This document shows, piece by piece, positions 19,801 to 28,615 of a DNA stretch of 64,000 bases; position 1 is the stretch's first letter, and each line of letters starts with the position of its first letter. The notes beneath the pieces were generated by a model. The model searched no databases and was not told the DNA's origin. It worked only from the letters and a program-made list of their open reading frames with translations. A program made the position numbers and the translations under genes. Source of the stretch: DATFQE01 sp963739085 (GTDB taxonomy: Bacteria; Actinomycetota; Thermoleophilia; Gaiellales; Gaiellaceae); assembly GCA_963739085.1 (NCBI GenBank), contig CAVTZA010000012.1, positions 124,001 to 188,000 of the forward strand. The letters are read 5' to 3'.

Positions 19801-22373
19801 CTAGCGGATCCTGAACGCCAGCGACCGCGACTCCGACTTGCCTCCGTCGGTCGGGAACGCTCGAAGCACGAGCGTGTAGCGGCCCGGCTCGAGTTTCTCG
19901 CCCTCCTCGTCGCGGCCGGTGAGCCCGAACGGCGTAGCGCCCCGGGAGCAGGTCGCGCAGGCGGACGAGACGGCCGACCTCGGCACGGTCACGCCAGAGC
20001 TCCAGGTCCAGCAACCGCAAGGGGCGGAGCTCGCCGCCGGCGACGCGGCCCGCGACGAGCGACACGACGGCGGGCGCCGTGTCGGAGGGCTTGAAGCTCT
20101 TCGCCGAGATCTGCACGTCGCCGATCAGCGGCCCCTGTCGTTCCGCGCGCGTGACGATCCAGGGAACGCGGAACACCCCGCCCCCGAGCGTCGAGACGCG
20201 CAATGCCCCCTCGACGGGCTTGCGCGAGCGTCCGTCGAAGGCCAGGCGGGCGGTGACGAACACATGAGCGCGGCCGCCCGGGCCCAGCGTCAGCCGTCGA
20301 GGCGAGGCGGCGACGACCACCTGGCCCGAGCGTGGAGCGCGGATCGCGAGCCGAACCGACCGGGTCGAGAGGTTGCGCAGCGTGACGACCCTCGTGCCGT
20401 GCCACCCCGCGCCGGTCGCCGGTGGGAAGGCGATCGTGGACGGCACCGCGGCCGCCTCGGCGGCGGCGGCCGCCCCGATGTCGACGAGGCCCGCTCCCTG
20501 CGAGGTCAGCGCCTCTCCTCGCAGCGGCCGCGCGGCGCCGACGAGCAGGCTCTTCAGTGCCACCGCGTCCAGCCACGGCCGCGCCTGTGCGAGCAGCGCG
20601 GCCGCTCCGGCGACGACGGCGGCGCCGGCGCTCGAGCCGCTGATGGTGCCGAACCGCGCGGAGGCGTCGGCGTTTCGCCCCGGCTCCGCGGTCAGCAGAG
20701 CCACGCCAGGCGCGATCAGGTCGGGCTTCAACCGCCCGTCGAACGCCAGGCCCCGGGACGAGAAGAGCGCGACTCCGTGCGCGCCCGCATTGGCGCCGTC
20801 CTTCGGCTGCGCCGATCGACACGGTCGCCCGCCGGCCGGCCCGCAGGGCCTCCACCAGCTCCTGGCCCACGGCTTCGGGCACCGCGACGACCGGCACGTC
20901 GACGTCCTCGCTGAGGCCGACCCCGCCCGAGGGGAGCTCACTCCCGTAGAGCACGACGGCGTCCGCGCCGGCGTGAGCGGCTGCAGCGGCGGCGTCGCGC
21001 GGCGACGACCCGGCGCGCACCAGGGCCGCACGACCGGCAACCCGGCTGAAGCCACGCGAGTCGAAGAAGGAATCGATCGTCAACGGCGGCGGCTCGAGGC
21101 CCCGCGGCGCCTTCGGCAGCTGGGGTTGGGCCAGAAGCAGCTCCTTGTCGCTACCGGGCCCGACCGCCCCGGCGAGCGCCAGGCGGCGGTCGAGAGCGAC
21201 GCGCAACTCGGTGCGCAGGACAACGTGGACATCCTGAAGGCGGGCGCGGAGGTCGGCCGCGCCGACCGTCAGGGCCGCCTTCGAGCCTCCCGGCCCCGAG
21301 ATGCTGCCGAAGCGGACGCCTGCAGGCCCGTCGTTCCCGGCCGGTGCGACGACGAGAGTGTCGTGGCGAAGCGCGCCGGCAACAGCCTGCGCCGTAGGGC
21401 TGTCGTCGAACGCTCCGAAGGGCTCGGCGACGCCGAGGAGCGCCACGCGCGCCGCGTCGTGCGTGTCGCCGTCGTCGTTCGGGTCGACCGCGTGCTCGAG
21501 CCCGGCCACCACCTGGTCGGTGCGCGCGTAGACGGAGTACGTGCCGCGCGAGTCGCGCTGCCACCCGGCGACGCGGATCGGGAGGATCGACGCGCCGGAA
21601 GCGATTCCGGCCAACCCTGCCGGGCCGTTCGCCCCCGCGACCAGTCCCGCGAGCTGCGTGCCGTGCCGCTCGAGCTCCCCGGTGTCGGGATTGGCCTCGG
21701 CCTGAGGGGAGTCGTCGCCGTCGACCACGTCGACGCCATCGAGCACGCGCTGGCCCAGATACCGGTGGCTCAGGTCCACCCCGGTGTCGAGCAGCGCGAC
21801 CGTCACGCCATGTCCGTCGAAGCCGGGCAGGCCGGCCTCGGCGCGGAAGGCGGAGCCCGGGGCGGCCGAGCCCCTCTCGAGCAGGTCCGACGCGACCGTC
21901 GACGGGTAGGCCACGCGCACCGGGTAGACGCCGCGCACCTGGTTGGAGCGCTCGAGCAGCGCGACCCCGCGGGGATCGATCGCAGCCGAGAACCCGGAGA
22001 GCACGCGCGTGTAGCGGTAGTCGGGACGGACGCGCACGCCTTGCGCGGCGAGGCTCGCGATCAGTTGCTCCTGGGCCGCCAGCGCGATCGTCTGCCATCG
22101 CTTCAGCCGGGCTTCCGAGGCTCGGCCGGCGGTCAGCGCCAGCCGTTCCGCGAGGGACGGCACACGCAGGAGGACGATCGTCCGCTGCCCGGCCGTCGCC
22201 TCCGGTCTGGGGCCGCCGACCAGCCCCTCCCACGCCGACGCGGAGACGCGGCTCGAGCCGTCGGGCGAGGAGCTCCCGCCGGCGGCGAATGCGACAGAGG
22301 CCGCGGTGGCCGCGAGCACGACCACGGCGAGCAGCCCGATCCGCAGCGACCTAGCCCGAGGACGCGTAGGCAT
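19801..22373 (-). CDS. Secreted subtilisin-like serine protease (S8), two frame breaks
   Basis: About 856 residues after removal of two extra bases (20810 and within 19940-19943; the corrected length is divisible by three). A signal peptide (LRIGLLAVVVLAATAASVAF) is followed by an I9-like propeptide and the S8 catalytic domain. The triad is Asp in VALLDTGVDLSH, His in ERHGTQLAGLVAG and Ser in GTISGSSAGAAVVAG, with an APAGNDGP oxyanion segment and a protease-associated insert (AALVRAGSSPRDAAAA). C-terminal beta domains follow. The likely start is ATG at 22373, 23 bases inside tsaD; a TTG at 22382 is in frame. It would act outside the cell on proteins. Confidence 0.88.
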
Positions 22374-23319
22374 CGAGCTCAAGGTACCGGGGATACGGGA
22401 TGGCCTCGCGATACCTCGCCGCGGAGCCGATCATGGCGGCGTTGTCGGTGCAGAGCGCGAGGGGCGCGAGCGCCGCGTCGGGGAGCGCCGTGCGAAGCTC
22501 GGAGTTGGCGGCGACTCCGCCGACGACGGCGATTCGCTCGTGTCCGAGCTCGGCGGCGGCAGCCTGCGTCCGCTCGACGAGCGCCCGCACGATCGCGCGC
22601 TGGTACGAGGCGGCGAGGTCGGCGCGCCGGCGCTCGAGCTCGTGCGCCGGGAGGTCGCGCACCGTGTAGAGCAGGGCGGTCTTGAGCCCGGAGAACGAGA
22701 AATCGAAGCCCGGCACGCGCGCGACGGGGAAGGAATACGCCTCGGGGTCGCCCTCGCCCGCGAGCCGGTCGAGCTCGGCGCCTCCGGGGTAGCCCAGGCC
22801 GAGCAGGCGCGCGCCCTTGTCGAACGCCTCTCCGGCGGCGTCGTCGAGGGTCGTGCCGACGCGGCGGTAGCCCGAGCGGTCCTGGACGTCGAGGAGCAGC
22901 GTGTGGCCGCCGCTGGCGAGCAGGCAGAGGAACGGCGGCTCGACCGGGATCCGGGCTTCCAGGTACAGCGAGGCCACGTGCCCGTGTAGATGGTCGACCG
23001 GGACGAGCGGCAGCCGTTTCGCCCACGCCAGCGACTTCGCGGCCGACAGTCCGACGAGGAGGGCGCCGATCAGGCCGGGACCGGTGGTGACCGCGACCCG
23101 GTCGACGTCGTCGAGAGTCGCGTCCGCCTGTTCCTGCGCCTCGCGGAGGACCGGCAGCACGAGCTCGAGGTGGCGACGCGAGGCCACCTCGGGCACGACG
23201 CCCCCGAATCGGGAGTGGAGGTCCGCCTGCGAGGCCACGACATTCGCCTTGATGTCCCCCTCCTCCGTGACGAGCGCAGCGGCGGTTTCGTCGCATGAGG
23301 TCTCGAGCGCCAGAATCAC
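22351..23319 (-). CDS. tsaD: tRNA N6-adenosine threonylcarbamoyltransferase TsaD
   Basis: 322 residues. TsaD transfers threonylcarbamoyl to A37 of tRNAs that read ANN codons, working with TsaB and TsaE. ILALETSCDETAAALV opens the ASKHA fold. VDHLHGHVASLYLEA supplies the metal-binding histidines, LLASGGHTLL and FSFSGLKTALL are family motifs, and CTDNAAMIG is near the end. The start is GTG at 23319. It is the last t6A gene of a minus-strand cluster (tsaE, tsaB, rimI, tsaD) and slightly overlaps the subtilase. Confidence 0.96.
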   Translation of the reverse strand: MILALETSCDETAAALVTEEGDIKANVVASQADLHSRFGGVVPEVASRRHLELVLPVLREAQEQADATLDDVDRVAVTTGPGLIGALLVGLSAAKSLAWAKRLPLVPVDHLHGHVASLYLEARIPVEPPFLCLLASGGHTLLLDVQDRSGYRRVGTTLDDAAGEAFDKGARLLGLGYPGGAELDRLAGEGDPEAYSFPVARVPGFDFSFSGLKTALLYTVRDLPAHELERRRADLAASYQRAIVRALVERTQAAAAELGHERIAVVGGVAANSELRTALPDAALAPLALCTDNAAMIGSAARYREAIPYPRYLELDAYASSG

Positions 23320-23328
23320 CGTTCGATG

Positions 23329-23528
23329 ATGCCTGGCGCCCGCCGGGAGGATCGGTGGTTCTGGCTCGTATGCCTGGTCGGCGGCGCGCTCGTCCTCGTC
23401 GACGGCGCCCTGCCGACGGTCGAGATCGGCGGGCGCGGCTTCGACTACGAGCGCACATCGTCGTGTCGATCGCGGCGCTGCTCTTTCTCGTCGTCCTCGT
23501 GCTGATGTCGCTCGACGGCCTCGAGTGA
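23329..23528 (+). CDS. Small two-helix membrane protein, one frame break
   Basis: A short gene divergent from tsaD. The first half reads REDRWFWLVCLVGGALVLVD, then ALPTVEIGGRGFDYER. The second half, in another frame, reads HIVVSIAALLFLVVLVLMSL and ends at TGA 23526-23528, abutting rimI. Adding one base near 23453 joins the halves into about 66 residues with two transmembrane helices. ATG occurs at both 23326 and 23329. No family is recognised. The hydrophobic pattern and exact fit in the gap support a real gene. Confidence 0.55.
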
Positions 23529-23993
23529 TCAGGCGCTGGCGGCCTCGCGCGCGGGGTCCTTCCACATGATCAGCGCGTCCTCGCGGTTGTCCGTGTAGTA
23601 CCCGCGGCGGACGCCGCGCGCCTTGAAGCCGAGCCGTTCGTACAGCCGGATCGCGCTCCTGTTGGAGACGCGCACCTCGAGCGTGTAGCCGCGCCGGCCG
23701 TCGCCTGCCGTCCGCTCGAAGAGGTTCGAGAGGAGCTTCGTCGCGATCCCTCGGCCGCGGTACTCGGGATCGACCGCGACGTTCATGACGTGCCAGGCGT
23801 CGACGTAGCGGGAGATGATCAGGTAGCCGACGAGCGCGTGGGTCGCGGTGTCGTACGCACCGAGGCAGACCGACGACGACTTCGTCAGCTCGCCCGCGAA
23901 CATCGAGCGCGACCATGGAGTCGGGTAGGAGCGCCGCTCGATTCGCTCGATCGCGCCGAGGTCGCGGAGCTTGAGAGGCCGCAGCTCGATCAC
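23529..23993 (-). CDS. rimI: Ribosomal protein S18-alanine N-acetyltransferase RimI
   Basis: A 154-residue GNAT acetyltransferase. It acetylates the N-terminal alanine of ribosomal protein S18 with acetyl-CoA. The acetyl-CoA loop is MNVAVDPEYRGRGIATKLL, followed by LEVRVSNRSAIRLYERLGF and GVRRGYYTDNREDALIM, all typical of RimI. The start is GTG at 23993, overlapping the end of tsaB by 4 bases. Location between tsaB and tsaD is the usual bacterial arrangement. Confidence 0.93.
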   Translation of the reverse strand: MIELRPLKLRDLGAIERIERRSYPTPWSRSMFAGELTKSSSVCLGAYDTATHALVGYLIISRYVDAWHVMNVAVDPEYRGRGIATKLLSNLFERTAGDGRRGYTLEVRVSNRSAIRLYERLGFKARGVRRGYYTDNREDALIMWKDPAREAASA

Positions 23994-24568
23994 CGCGCGA
24001 GCGCCTTCTCGGCGTCGGGAACGCGGAGGTAGAGCGGCTCGACCGCGTCGGCTGGGCCGAAATCGCGTGCGAGGACCGCATGGAAGCGGGCCCTCGGGAG
24101 ATGACGCGGGTCGTCGTCCGGCGGGATCTCGGCGCCGGCCTCCTCGAGCTGGGTGCGATAGCGAAGGGCTCCGTCGCCCACGAGCATCGCGGCCGGGAGC
24201 TCGGCGGGCGAGAGCACGCGCGGCTCGCCGTCGATGAGCGCGAACACCTCGCGCCGGCGGGCGTCGATCACCGGGATCGCCCCCGGTGCGCCCGCCGCCA
24301 GCGCCTCCAGCGTGGAGACGCCTGCGACCGGGAGCTCGAGCGCTAGCGCCATCGCGCGGACTGCGGCGAGGCCCATGCGCAGGCTCGTGAAGCTGCCCGG
24401 ACCGATGCCGACCGCGATCGCATCGAGCTCGGTGGGGTCGTCGATCAGCCTGTCGACGGCCGAGTAGATCTCACGCGGCGGCACCGCCGCTTCCGCAAGC
24501 GGCTCTCCGTCACGAACGAGCGCCGCCGTCGCCGTCGTCGTCGCGGTGTCCAGAGCCAGGATCAACAC
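23990..24568 (-). CDS. tsaB: tRNA threonylcarbamoyladenosine biosynthesis protein TsaB
   Basis: A 192-residue inactive-kinase-fold partner of TsaD. ILALDTATTTATAALV corresponds to the first ASKHA strand and loop, then IGPGSFTSLRMGLAAVRAMA and VIDARRREVFAL follow. Both position and sequence fit TsaB. The start is GTG at 24568. It overlaps the tail of tsaE by 59 bases and the start of rimI by 4. Confidence 0.93.
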   Translation of the reverse strand: MLILALDTATTTATAALVRDGEPLAEAAVPPREIYSAVDRLIDDPTELDAIAVGIGPGSFTSLRMGLAAVRAMALALELPVAGVSTLEALAAGAPGAIPVIDARRREVFALIDGEPRVLSPAELPAAMLVGDGALRYRTQLEEAGAEIPPDDDPRHLPRARFHAVLARDFGPADAVEPLYLRVPDAEKALAR

Positions 24569-25007
24569 GCCGTGCCACCCGTTCTAGCAGGGCGGCTTCG
24601 GCTGAGGCGAGGGAGATGATTCGACGGTCCGGCGCTGCGTGTCGGAGGGTGACCGCGATCCGCGCATGCGGCAGGGCATCGGCGGCGGCCTCGGGCCACT
24701 CGACGAACGCCACGGCGTCGTCGAAGTACGGCTCCAGATCCCCCCACTCCGCAGCGGAAAAGCCCTGGAAACGGTACAGATCGAGATGGGAGACGGCGGT
24801 GGAGCCGCGGTAGCGGTTGCCCACCGTGTACGTCGGGCTCGTCACCGGCTGGTCGACACCGAGCGCCCGGCAGGCTCCGCGGACGAAGGTCGTCTTGCCG
24901 GCGCCGAGCTCCCCCGAGACCGTGACCACGTCTCCCGGCGCCAGCTCGTGCGCCAGCGCGGCCCCGATGGCCTCGGTCTCCTCCGGAGACCCCGACTCGA
25001 GCTCCAC
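24510..25007 (-). CDS. tsaE: tRNA threonylcarbamoyladenosine biosynthesis ATPase TsaE
   Basis: A 165-residue P-loop ATPase that drives the TsaB-TsaD cycle. Walker A is SGELGAGKTTFVRG. VTSPTYTVGNRY, SHLDLYRF and VAFVEWPE complete the family set. The start is GTG at 25007, 12 bases after the glycosylase stop. The C-terminus carries a short low-complexity tail (GHRDDDGDGG) that overlaps tsaB, possibly a sign that the true stop has been missed through a small frame error. Confidence 0.92.
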   Translation of the reverse strand: MELESGSPEETEAIGAALAHELAPGDVVTVSGELGAGKTTFVRGACRALGVDQPVTSPTYTVGNRYRGSTAVSHLDLYRFQGFSAAEWGDLEPYFDDAVAFVEWPEAAADALPHARIAVTLRHAAPDRRIISLASAEAALLERVARRVDPGSGHRDDDGDGGARS

Positions 25008-25018
25008 GGTGCGGCAGG

Positions 25019-25669
25019 CTAGAACAGGCCGAGCTGGACCGCGGGCTCGGGCGCGGCGAGCGGCTCCGGCTCGGACTCGGGTGCGGCGAGCGGCTCGGCC
25101 GGGCGGCCGAGGATCCCCGGAAGGCGGGCGAAGTCCTCCTCCAGCACCTTGAGCATCGCGGGCGTGTAGAGCGCCGCGGCCGGGTGGTAGAGCGGGTAGA
25201 GCGTGACCCGGTTGCCGCCGAGCGTGGTCTCCTGCTCGACGCCGTGGACGCGCGTGATGCCGGCCGGCTTGCCCGAGAGGAGCTTCGTCGCGAAGTTGCC
25301 GAGCGTCGCGACGACGGTCGGCTCGATCAGCTCGATCTGGCGGAAGAGATGCGATTCGCAGGCCTCGATCTCGTCCGGCTGCGGATCGCGGTTTCCGGGC
25401 GGGCGGCACTTGAGGACGTTCGCGATGTAGACCTGCGAGCGCTCGAGGCCGATCCCCGCCAGGAGCTTGTCGAGGAGCTTCCCGGCCTGGCCGACGAACG
25501 GATAGCCCTGCTTGTCCTCGTGGAACCCGGGCGCCTCGCCGACGAACATCAGATCCGCGTGCGGGCTGCCGACGCCGAAGACGACCTGCGTGCGTCCCTC
25601 TGCGAGACGGCAGCGGGTGCAGGCCGAGACCTGTTCTTCGAAGGCTCGCAGCGCGGCGGCGTCGGGCAT
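25019..25669 (-). CDS. Uracil-DNA glycosylase, family 4 (Fe-S)
   Basis: A 216-residue enzyme that removes uracil from DNA. CTRCRLAEGR supplies two of the four cysteines for the iron-sulfur cluster. GEAPGFHEDKQGYPFVGQAG is the catalytic and uracil-binding segment. ANVLKCRPPGNRDP and CESHLFRQ provide the other cysteines, and LYPLYHPAAALYT holds the late His. The open reading frame extends upstream through repeat-like sequence, so I place the start at ATG 25669, where similarity begins. The C-terminal tail has a duplicated Pro/Glu-rich PLAAPES/PLAAPEP segment. Confidence 0.92.
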   Translation of the reverse strand: MPDAAALRAFEEQVSACTRCRLAEGRTQVVFGVGSPHADLMFVGEAPGFHEDKQGYPFVGQAGKLLDKLLAGIGLERSQVYIANVLKCRPPGNRDPQPDEIEACESHLFRQIELIEPTVVATLGNFATKLLSGKPAGITRVHGVEQETTLGGNRVTLYPLYHPAAALYTPAMLKVLEEDFARLPGILGRPAEPLAAPESEPEPLAAPEPAVQLGLF

Positions 25670-25723
25670 CGGGGTGAGTGTAGGCCCGCCTGCGGACGTC
25701 TGCCTACTTCTCCATATGTGGCC

Positions 25724-25747
25724 GGGACATGGCCACGGACATGTCCC
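25724..25747. repeat. Hairpin, GGGACATG inverted repeat
   Basis: GGGACATG (25724-25731) and CATGTCCC (25740-25747) are perfect arms around an 8-base loop. It lies in the 265-base gap between the glycosylase and the FmdB gene, which otherwise holds only the larger palindrome described next. Confidence 0.5.
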
Positions 25748-25821
25748 GCGGTCAGGGCCGACTGGGACGTGCCCCACCGCGTGCAAACGGCGTAGCCAGG
25801 CGGTTTCGGCCGCGTTCCGCG

Positions 25822-25856
25822 AGCCATGTCCAGGGGCCAGACCCCTGGACATGGCT
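25822..25856. repeat. Dispersed palindrome (GGGGCCAGACCCC type), copy 1
   Basis: Perfect 15-bp arms (AGCCATGTCCAGGGG and its complement) flank a 5-base loop CCAGA. The same core appears at 26442-26457 and 62821-62845. It may be a REP-like mobile palindrome or a bidirectional terminator. It lies downstream of the minus-strand fmdB gene. Confidence 0.7.
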
Positions 25857-25934
25857 GCCAAACGAGGGGCCAGCGACCCATCGACCACGGCCGTGAAGGA
25901 CGGGGAGAGGGCGCTCCGTCGAAGCGGGTTGGCG

Positions 25935-26150
25935 CTAGTGGCCGCAGCCGCAGGAGCCGCCGCAGCAGCCGCCGCCCGCGGCGGTCTGGCCGAAGCTGGG
26001 CTGCTCACCGCCGCCGTGCGTCGCGAAGACGGAGAACTGCTTGCGTACGTTGGCGGCGCCGCAGTCGGGGCAGTCCGGATCGTGCCCGTTGCGGACGAGC
26101 TCCTCGAAATGCGACTCGCACTCCATGCAGACGTACTCGTAGATCGGCAT
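25935..26150 (-). CDS. FmdB-family zinc ribbon protein
   Basis: A 71-residue protein. MPIYEYVCMECESHFEELV with PDCPDCGAANVRKQF gives two CxxC knuckles of a zinc ribbon, the FmdB regulatory-protein signature. The C-terminus is Gly/Cys-rich (GGGCCGGSCGCGH). Function is poorly understood; proposed roles are regulatory. The start is ATG at 26150; an in-frame upstream extension has no family similarity. Confidence 0.85.
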   Translation of the reverse strand: MPIYEYVCMECESHFEELVRNGHDPDCPDCGAANVRKQFSVFATHGGGEQPSFGQTAAGGGCCGGSCGCGH

Positions 26151-26293
26151 CACTGCGAAATATAGGCGAGAGGCAGGCGGGTCCGCCGGCGTCCCCGCTC
26201 GACCTCTGATGGCGGGGGAGGTTAGTGCGGACCTCCGCACCGTCGGGGTACACTTTCAACGCCCGGTATCCCGCCAGGGAACTGGAGCCAGAG

Positions 26294-26956
26294 GTGATCG
26301 AGACAGTCACAGTCATCGGACGCGGCCGCGTCGGGTCGGCAATCGCCGGACGACTAGCCGAGCGCGGCGTCGAGCTCGTCGACGAGACGGCCGAAGTCGT
26401 TTTGCTGTGCGTTCCGGACTCGGCCATTCGGGACGTGGCCGGGGGTCTGACCCCTGGAGACGCCTGGATCGGCCACGTCAGCGGGGCCACGCCGCTCTCG
26501 GCCCTGGCTCCGCACACGCGGCGGTTCTCGCTTCACCCGCTGCAGACGTTCACCCGCTCACGCGGCCCCGAACAGCTGGACGGGGCCTTCGCAGCCGTGT
26601 CCGGCGAAACGCCGGAGGCCCTCGGCGTGGCCACGGAGCTGGCCCGCACGCTCGGGCTGGAGCCGTTCGAGCTCGCGGACGACCGCCGGGCGCTCTACCA
26701 CGCGGGCGCCGCCGTGGCCTCGAACTATCTCGTCACGCTCTACCGGGTCGCCGCCGGCCTGCTCGAGGAGGCGGGCGCGCCGCCCGAGGCGCTCGTCCCC
26801 CTGATGCGGCGGACGATCGAGAACGGCTTCGAGCTGACCGGCCCGATCGCCCGCGGCGACTGGGCTACGGTGGAAGCCCACCTGGACGCGATCCGCGCCG
26901 CGCGCCCCGAGGTCGAGCCCGTCTACCAGGTGCTGGCGGAGGCGACGCGGCCGTGA
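26294..26956 (+). CDS. Rossmann-fold oxidoreductase with DUF2520 domain
   Basis: A 220-residue NAD(P)-binding protein of the kind often found beside pantothenate genes. VTVIGRGRVGSAIAGRLAER is the dinucleotide-binding loop. LHPLQTFT, SNYLVTLYRVAAGLLEEAG and the terminal helix belong to DUF2520. Similarity starts near GTG 26294, though an in-frame start exists at 26225. It overlaps panC by 4 bases (GTGA), which suggests coupled translation. A palindrome copy lies inside the coding region (26442-26457). The substrate is unknown; a ketopantoate-reductase-like role is a guess from context. Confidence 0.82.
   Translation: MIETVTVIGRGRVGSAIAGRLAERGVELVDETAEVVLLCVPDSAIRDVAGGLTPGDAWIGHVSGATPLSALAPHTRRFSLHPLQTFTRSRGPEQLDGAFAAVSGETPEALGVATELARTLGLEPFELADDRRALYHAGAAVASNYLVTLYRVAAGLLEEAGAPPEALVPLMRRTIENGFELTGPIARGDWATVEAHLDAIRAARPEVEPVYQVLAEATRP
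26442..26457. repeat. Dispersed palindrome core inside a coding region, copy 2
   Basis: GGGGTCTGACCCCTGG lies inside the DUF2520 gene, where it encodes part of AGGLTPGD. It shares the core of the intergenic palindromes at 25822-25856 and 62821-62845. The frame is kept. Confidence 0.55.
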
Positions 26957-27725
26957 GGACGGTACGCACGATCGCAGAGCTGAAGACGGCGCTCGACCCG
27001 CTGCCGGCAGCCGAAAGACCGGGCTCGTCCCGACCATGGGCGCCTTCCACGAAGGCCATCTCGCGCTTCTGCGGGCCGCCCGGGACGAGTGCGACACGGT
27101 CGTGGTGAGCGTCTTCGTGAACCCGGCCCAGTTCACGGCGGGCGAGGACTTGGAGCGCTACCCCCGCGACGAGGCCCGCGATGGCGCACTCGCGAAGGAG
27201 GCCGGAGCCGACCTCCTCTTCGCGCCGGCCGTGGAGGAGCTCTATCCGCCCGGGTTCCAGACCTGGGTCGACGTCGAGGAGCTGGGTTCCATGCTCGAGG
27301 GCGAGTACCGCCCTGGGCACTTCCGGGGAGTGACGACGGTGTGCCTCAAGCTCTTCAACCTCGTCCGGCCCTGGCGGGCCTACTTCGGCCAGAAGGACGC
27401 ACAGCAAGTCGCCGTGCTCAAGCGCATGGTGCGAGACCTGAACGTCGACGTCGACATCCGCGTCCTTCCCATCGTCCGCGACGCCGACGGCCTCGCGCTG
27501 TCCTCCCGCAACGCCTACCTCACGGCCGCGGAGCGCCGCGCCGCGCTCGCGCTCCCGAAAGCCCTCGCGACCCGCGATCCCGAGCGCGCCCGCGAGCTGT
27601 TGAACGGGCTCGAGGTCGATTACCTCGAGGTCGCCGACTTCGAGCCGCGCGTCCTCGTCGCCGCAGTTCGGGTCGGCAAGACCCGCCTCATCGACAACGT
27701 CGTCCTGGAAGGAGATCCCGCATGA
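26953..27725 (+). CDS. panC: Pantothenate synthetase PanC, one frame break
   Basis: About 257 residues. It joins pantoate and beta-alanine with ATP. VPTMGAFHEGHLALLRAA is the HxGH nucleotidyltransferase motif. FVNPAQF, FGQKDAQQVAVLKRMV and LSSRNAYLT follow. The first 20 residues (MRTVRTIAELKTALDPLPAA) are in another frame. Adding one A to the AAA run at 27014-27016 restores one reading frame and a length divisible by three, so a homopolymer sequencing error is likely. The start is GTG at 26953. It overlaps panB by ATGA. Confidence 0.93.
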
Positions 27726-28615
27726 CCACGCGCCCCGACACCACGGGCAAGTTGCCTCTGACCGAGCTCGCCGAGATGAAGCGTCGTGGCGAACGGATCG
27801 TGATGGTGACCGCGTACGACGCGCCGGGCGCACGCTTCGCCGACGCGGCCGGGATCGACCTCGTGTTGGTCGGCGACTCGGCGGCGATGGTGGTGCTCGG
27901 CCACGACTCCACCGTCCCCGCCACGATGGACGAGATGCTCGTACTGACCCGGGCGGTGACGAGGGGCGCACGACGTCCGCTCGTCGTGGCCGACATGCCG
28001 TTCGGGTCGTTCCAGGTCTCCGACGAGGAGGCGCTCGCGAACGCGATCCGCTTCGTCAAGGAGGCCGGCGCCGATGCGGTCAAGCTCGAGGGCGCGGGCC
28101 CCTCCCTCTCCCGTGTCCGCGCCCTCGTCGGCGCCGGTATTCCGGTCATGGGACACATCGGCCTGACACCGCAGTCCGCCACGATGCTCGGCGGGTTCAA
28201 GGCCCAGGGCCGGACGGCCGAGAAGGCCCGGCAGCTCGTGGACGACGCGATCGCGCTGCAGGAGGCCGGCTGCTTCTCGCTCGTCCTCGAGGCCGTCCCC
28301 TCCCCGGTCGCGACCCGCATCACCGAGACGCTGGCAATCCCGACGATCGGGATCGGCGCCGGCGCGGGGTGCGACGGCCAGGTGCTCGTCTACCACGACC
28401 TGCTCGGGCTGTACGAGGCCCGAGCGCCGCGGTTCGTCAAGCGCTACGCGGCTCTGGCGGACGAGATCCGCGCCGCGCTCGAGCGGTACGCCGAGGACGT
28501 CCGCGCAGGTCGCTTCCCGGAGGAGCAGCACGGCTACGCGATGCCCGACGAGGAGCTCGAGGCGTTCCGGAGCCCGCTACTGGAAACGGTCGATCCAGAC
28601 CGCCAGGCCCGCTAG
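27722..28615 (+). CDS. panB: 3-methyl-2-oxobutanoate hydroxymethyltransferase PanB
   Basis: A 297-residue TIM-barrel enzyme that makes ketopantoate from 2-oxoisovalerate and methylene-tetrahydrofolate. VMVTAYDAPGARFADAAG, LVGDSAAMVVLGHDSTVP, the metal-binding VVADMPFGSFQ, DAVKLEGAG, MGHIGLTPQS and catalytic-Glu region LVLEAVP are all present. It is coupled to panC by an ATGA overlap. Its 3' end overlaps the convergent YIP1-like gene by 39 bases. Confidence 0.96.
   Translation: MTTRPDTTGKLPLTELAEMKRRGERIVMVTAYDAPGARFADAAGIDLVLVGDSAAMVVLGHDSTVPATMDEMLVLTRAVTRGARRPLVVADMPFGSFQVSDEEALANAIRFVKEAGADAVKLEGAGPSLSRVRALVGAGIPVMGHIGLTPQSATMLGGFKAQGRTAEKARQLVDDAIALQEAGCFSLVLEAVPSPVATRITETLAIPTIGIGAGAGCDGQVLVYHDLLGLYEARAPRFVKRYAALADEIRAALERYAEDVRAGRFPEEQHGYAMPDEELEAFRSPLLETVDPDRQAR

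Noticed and set aside
25549..25881. Possible small gene in the gap between the glycosylase and fmdB
   Set aside because: The frame is made of the two palindromes and the shadow of the glycosylase start; it has no ribosome binding site or family match.
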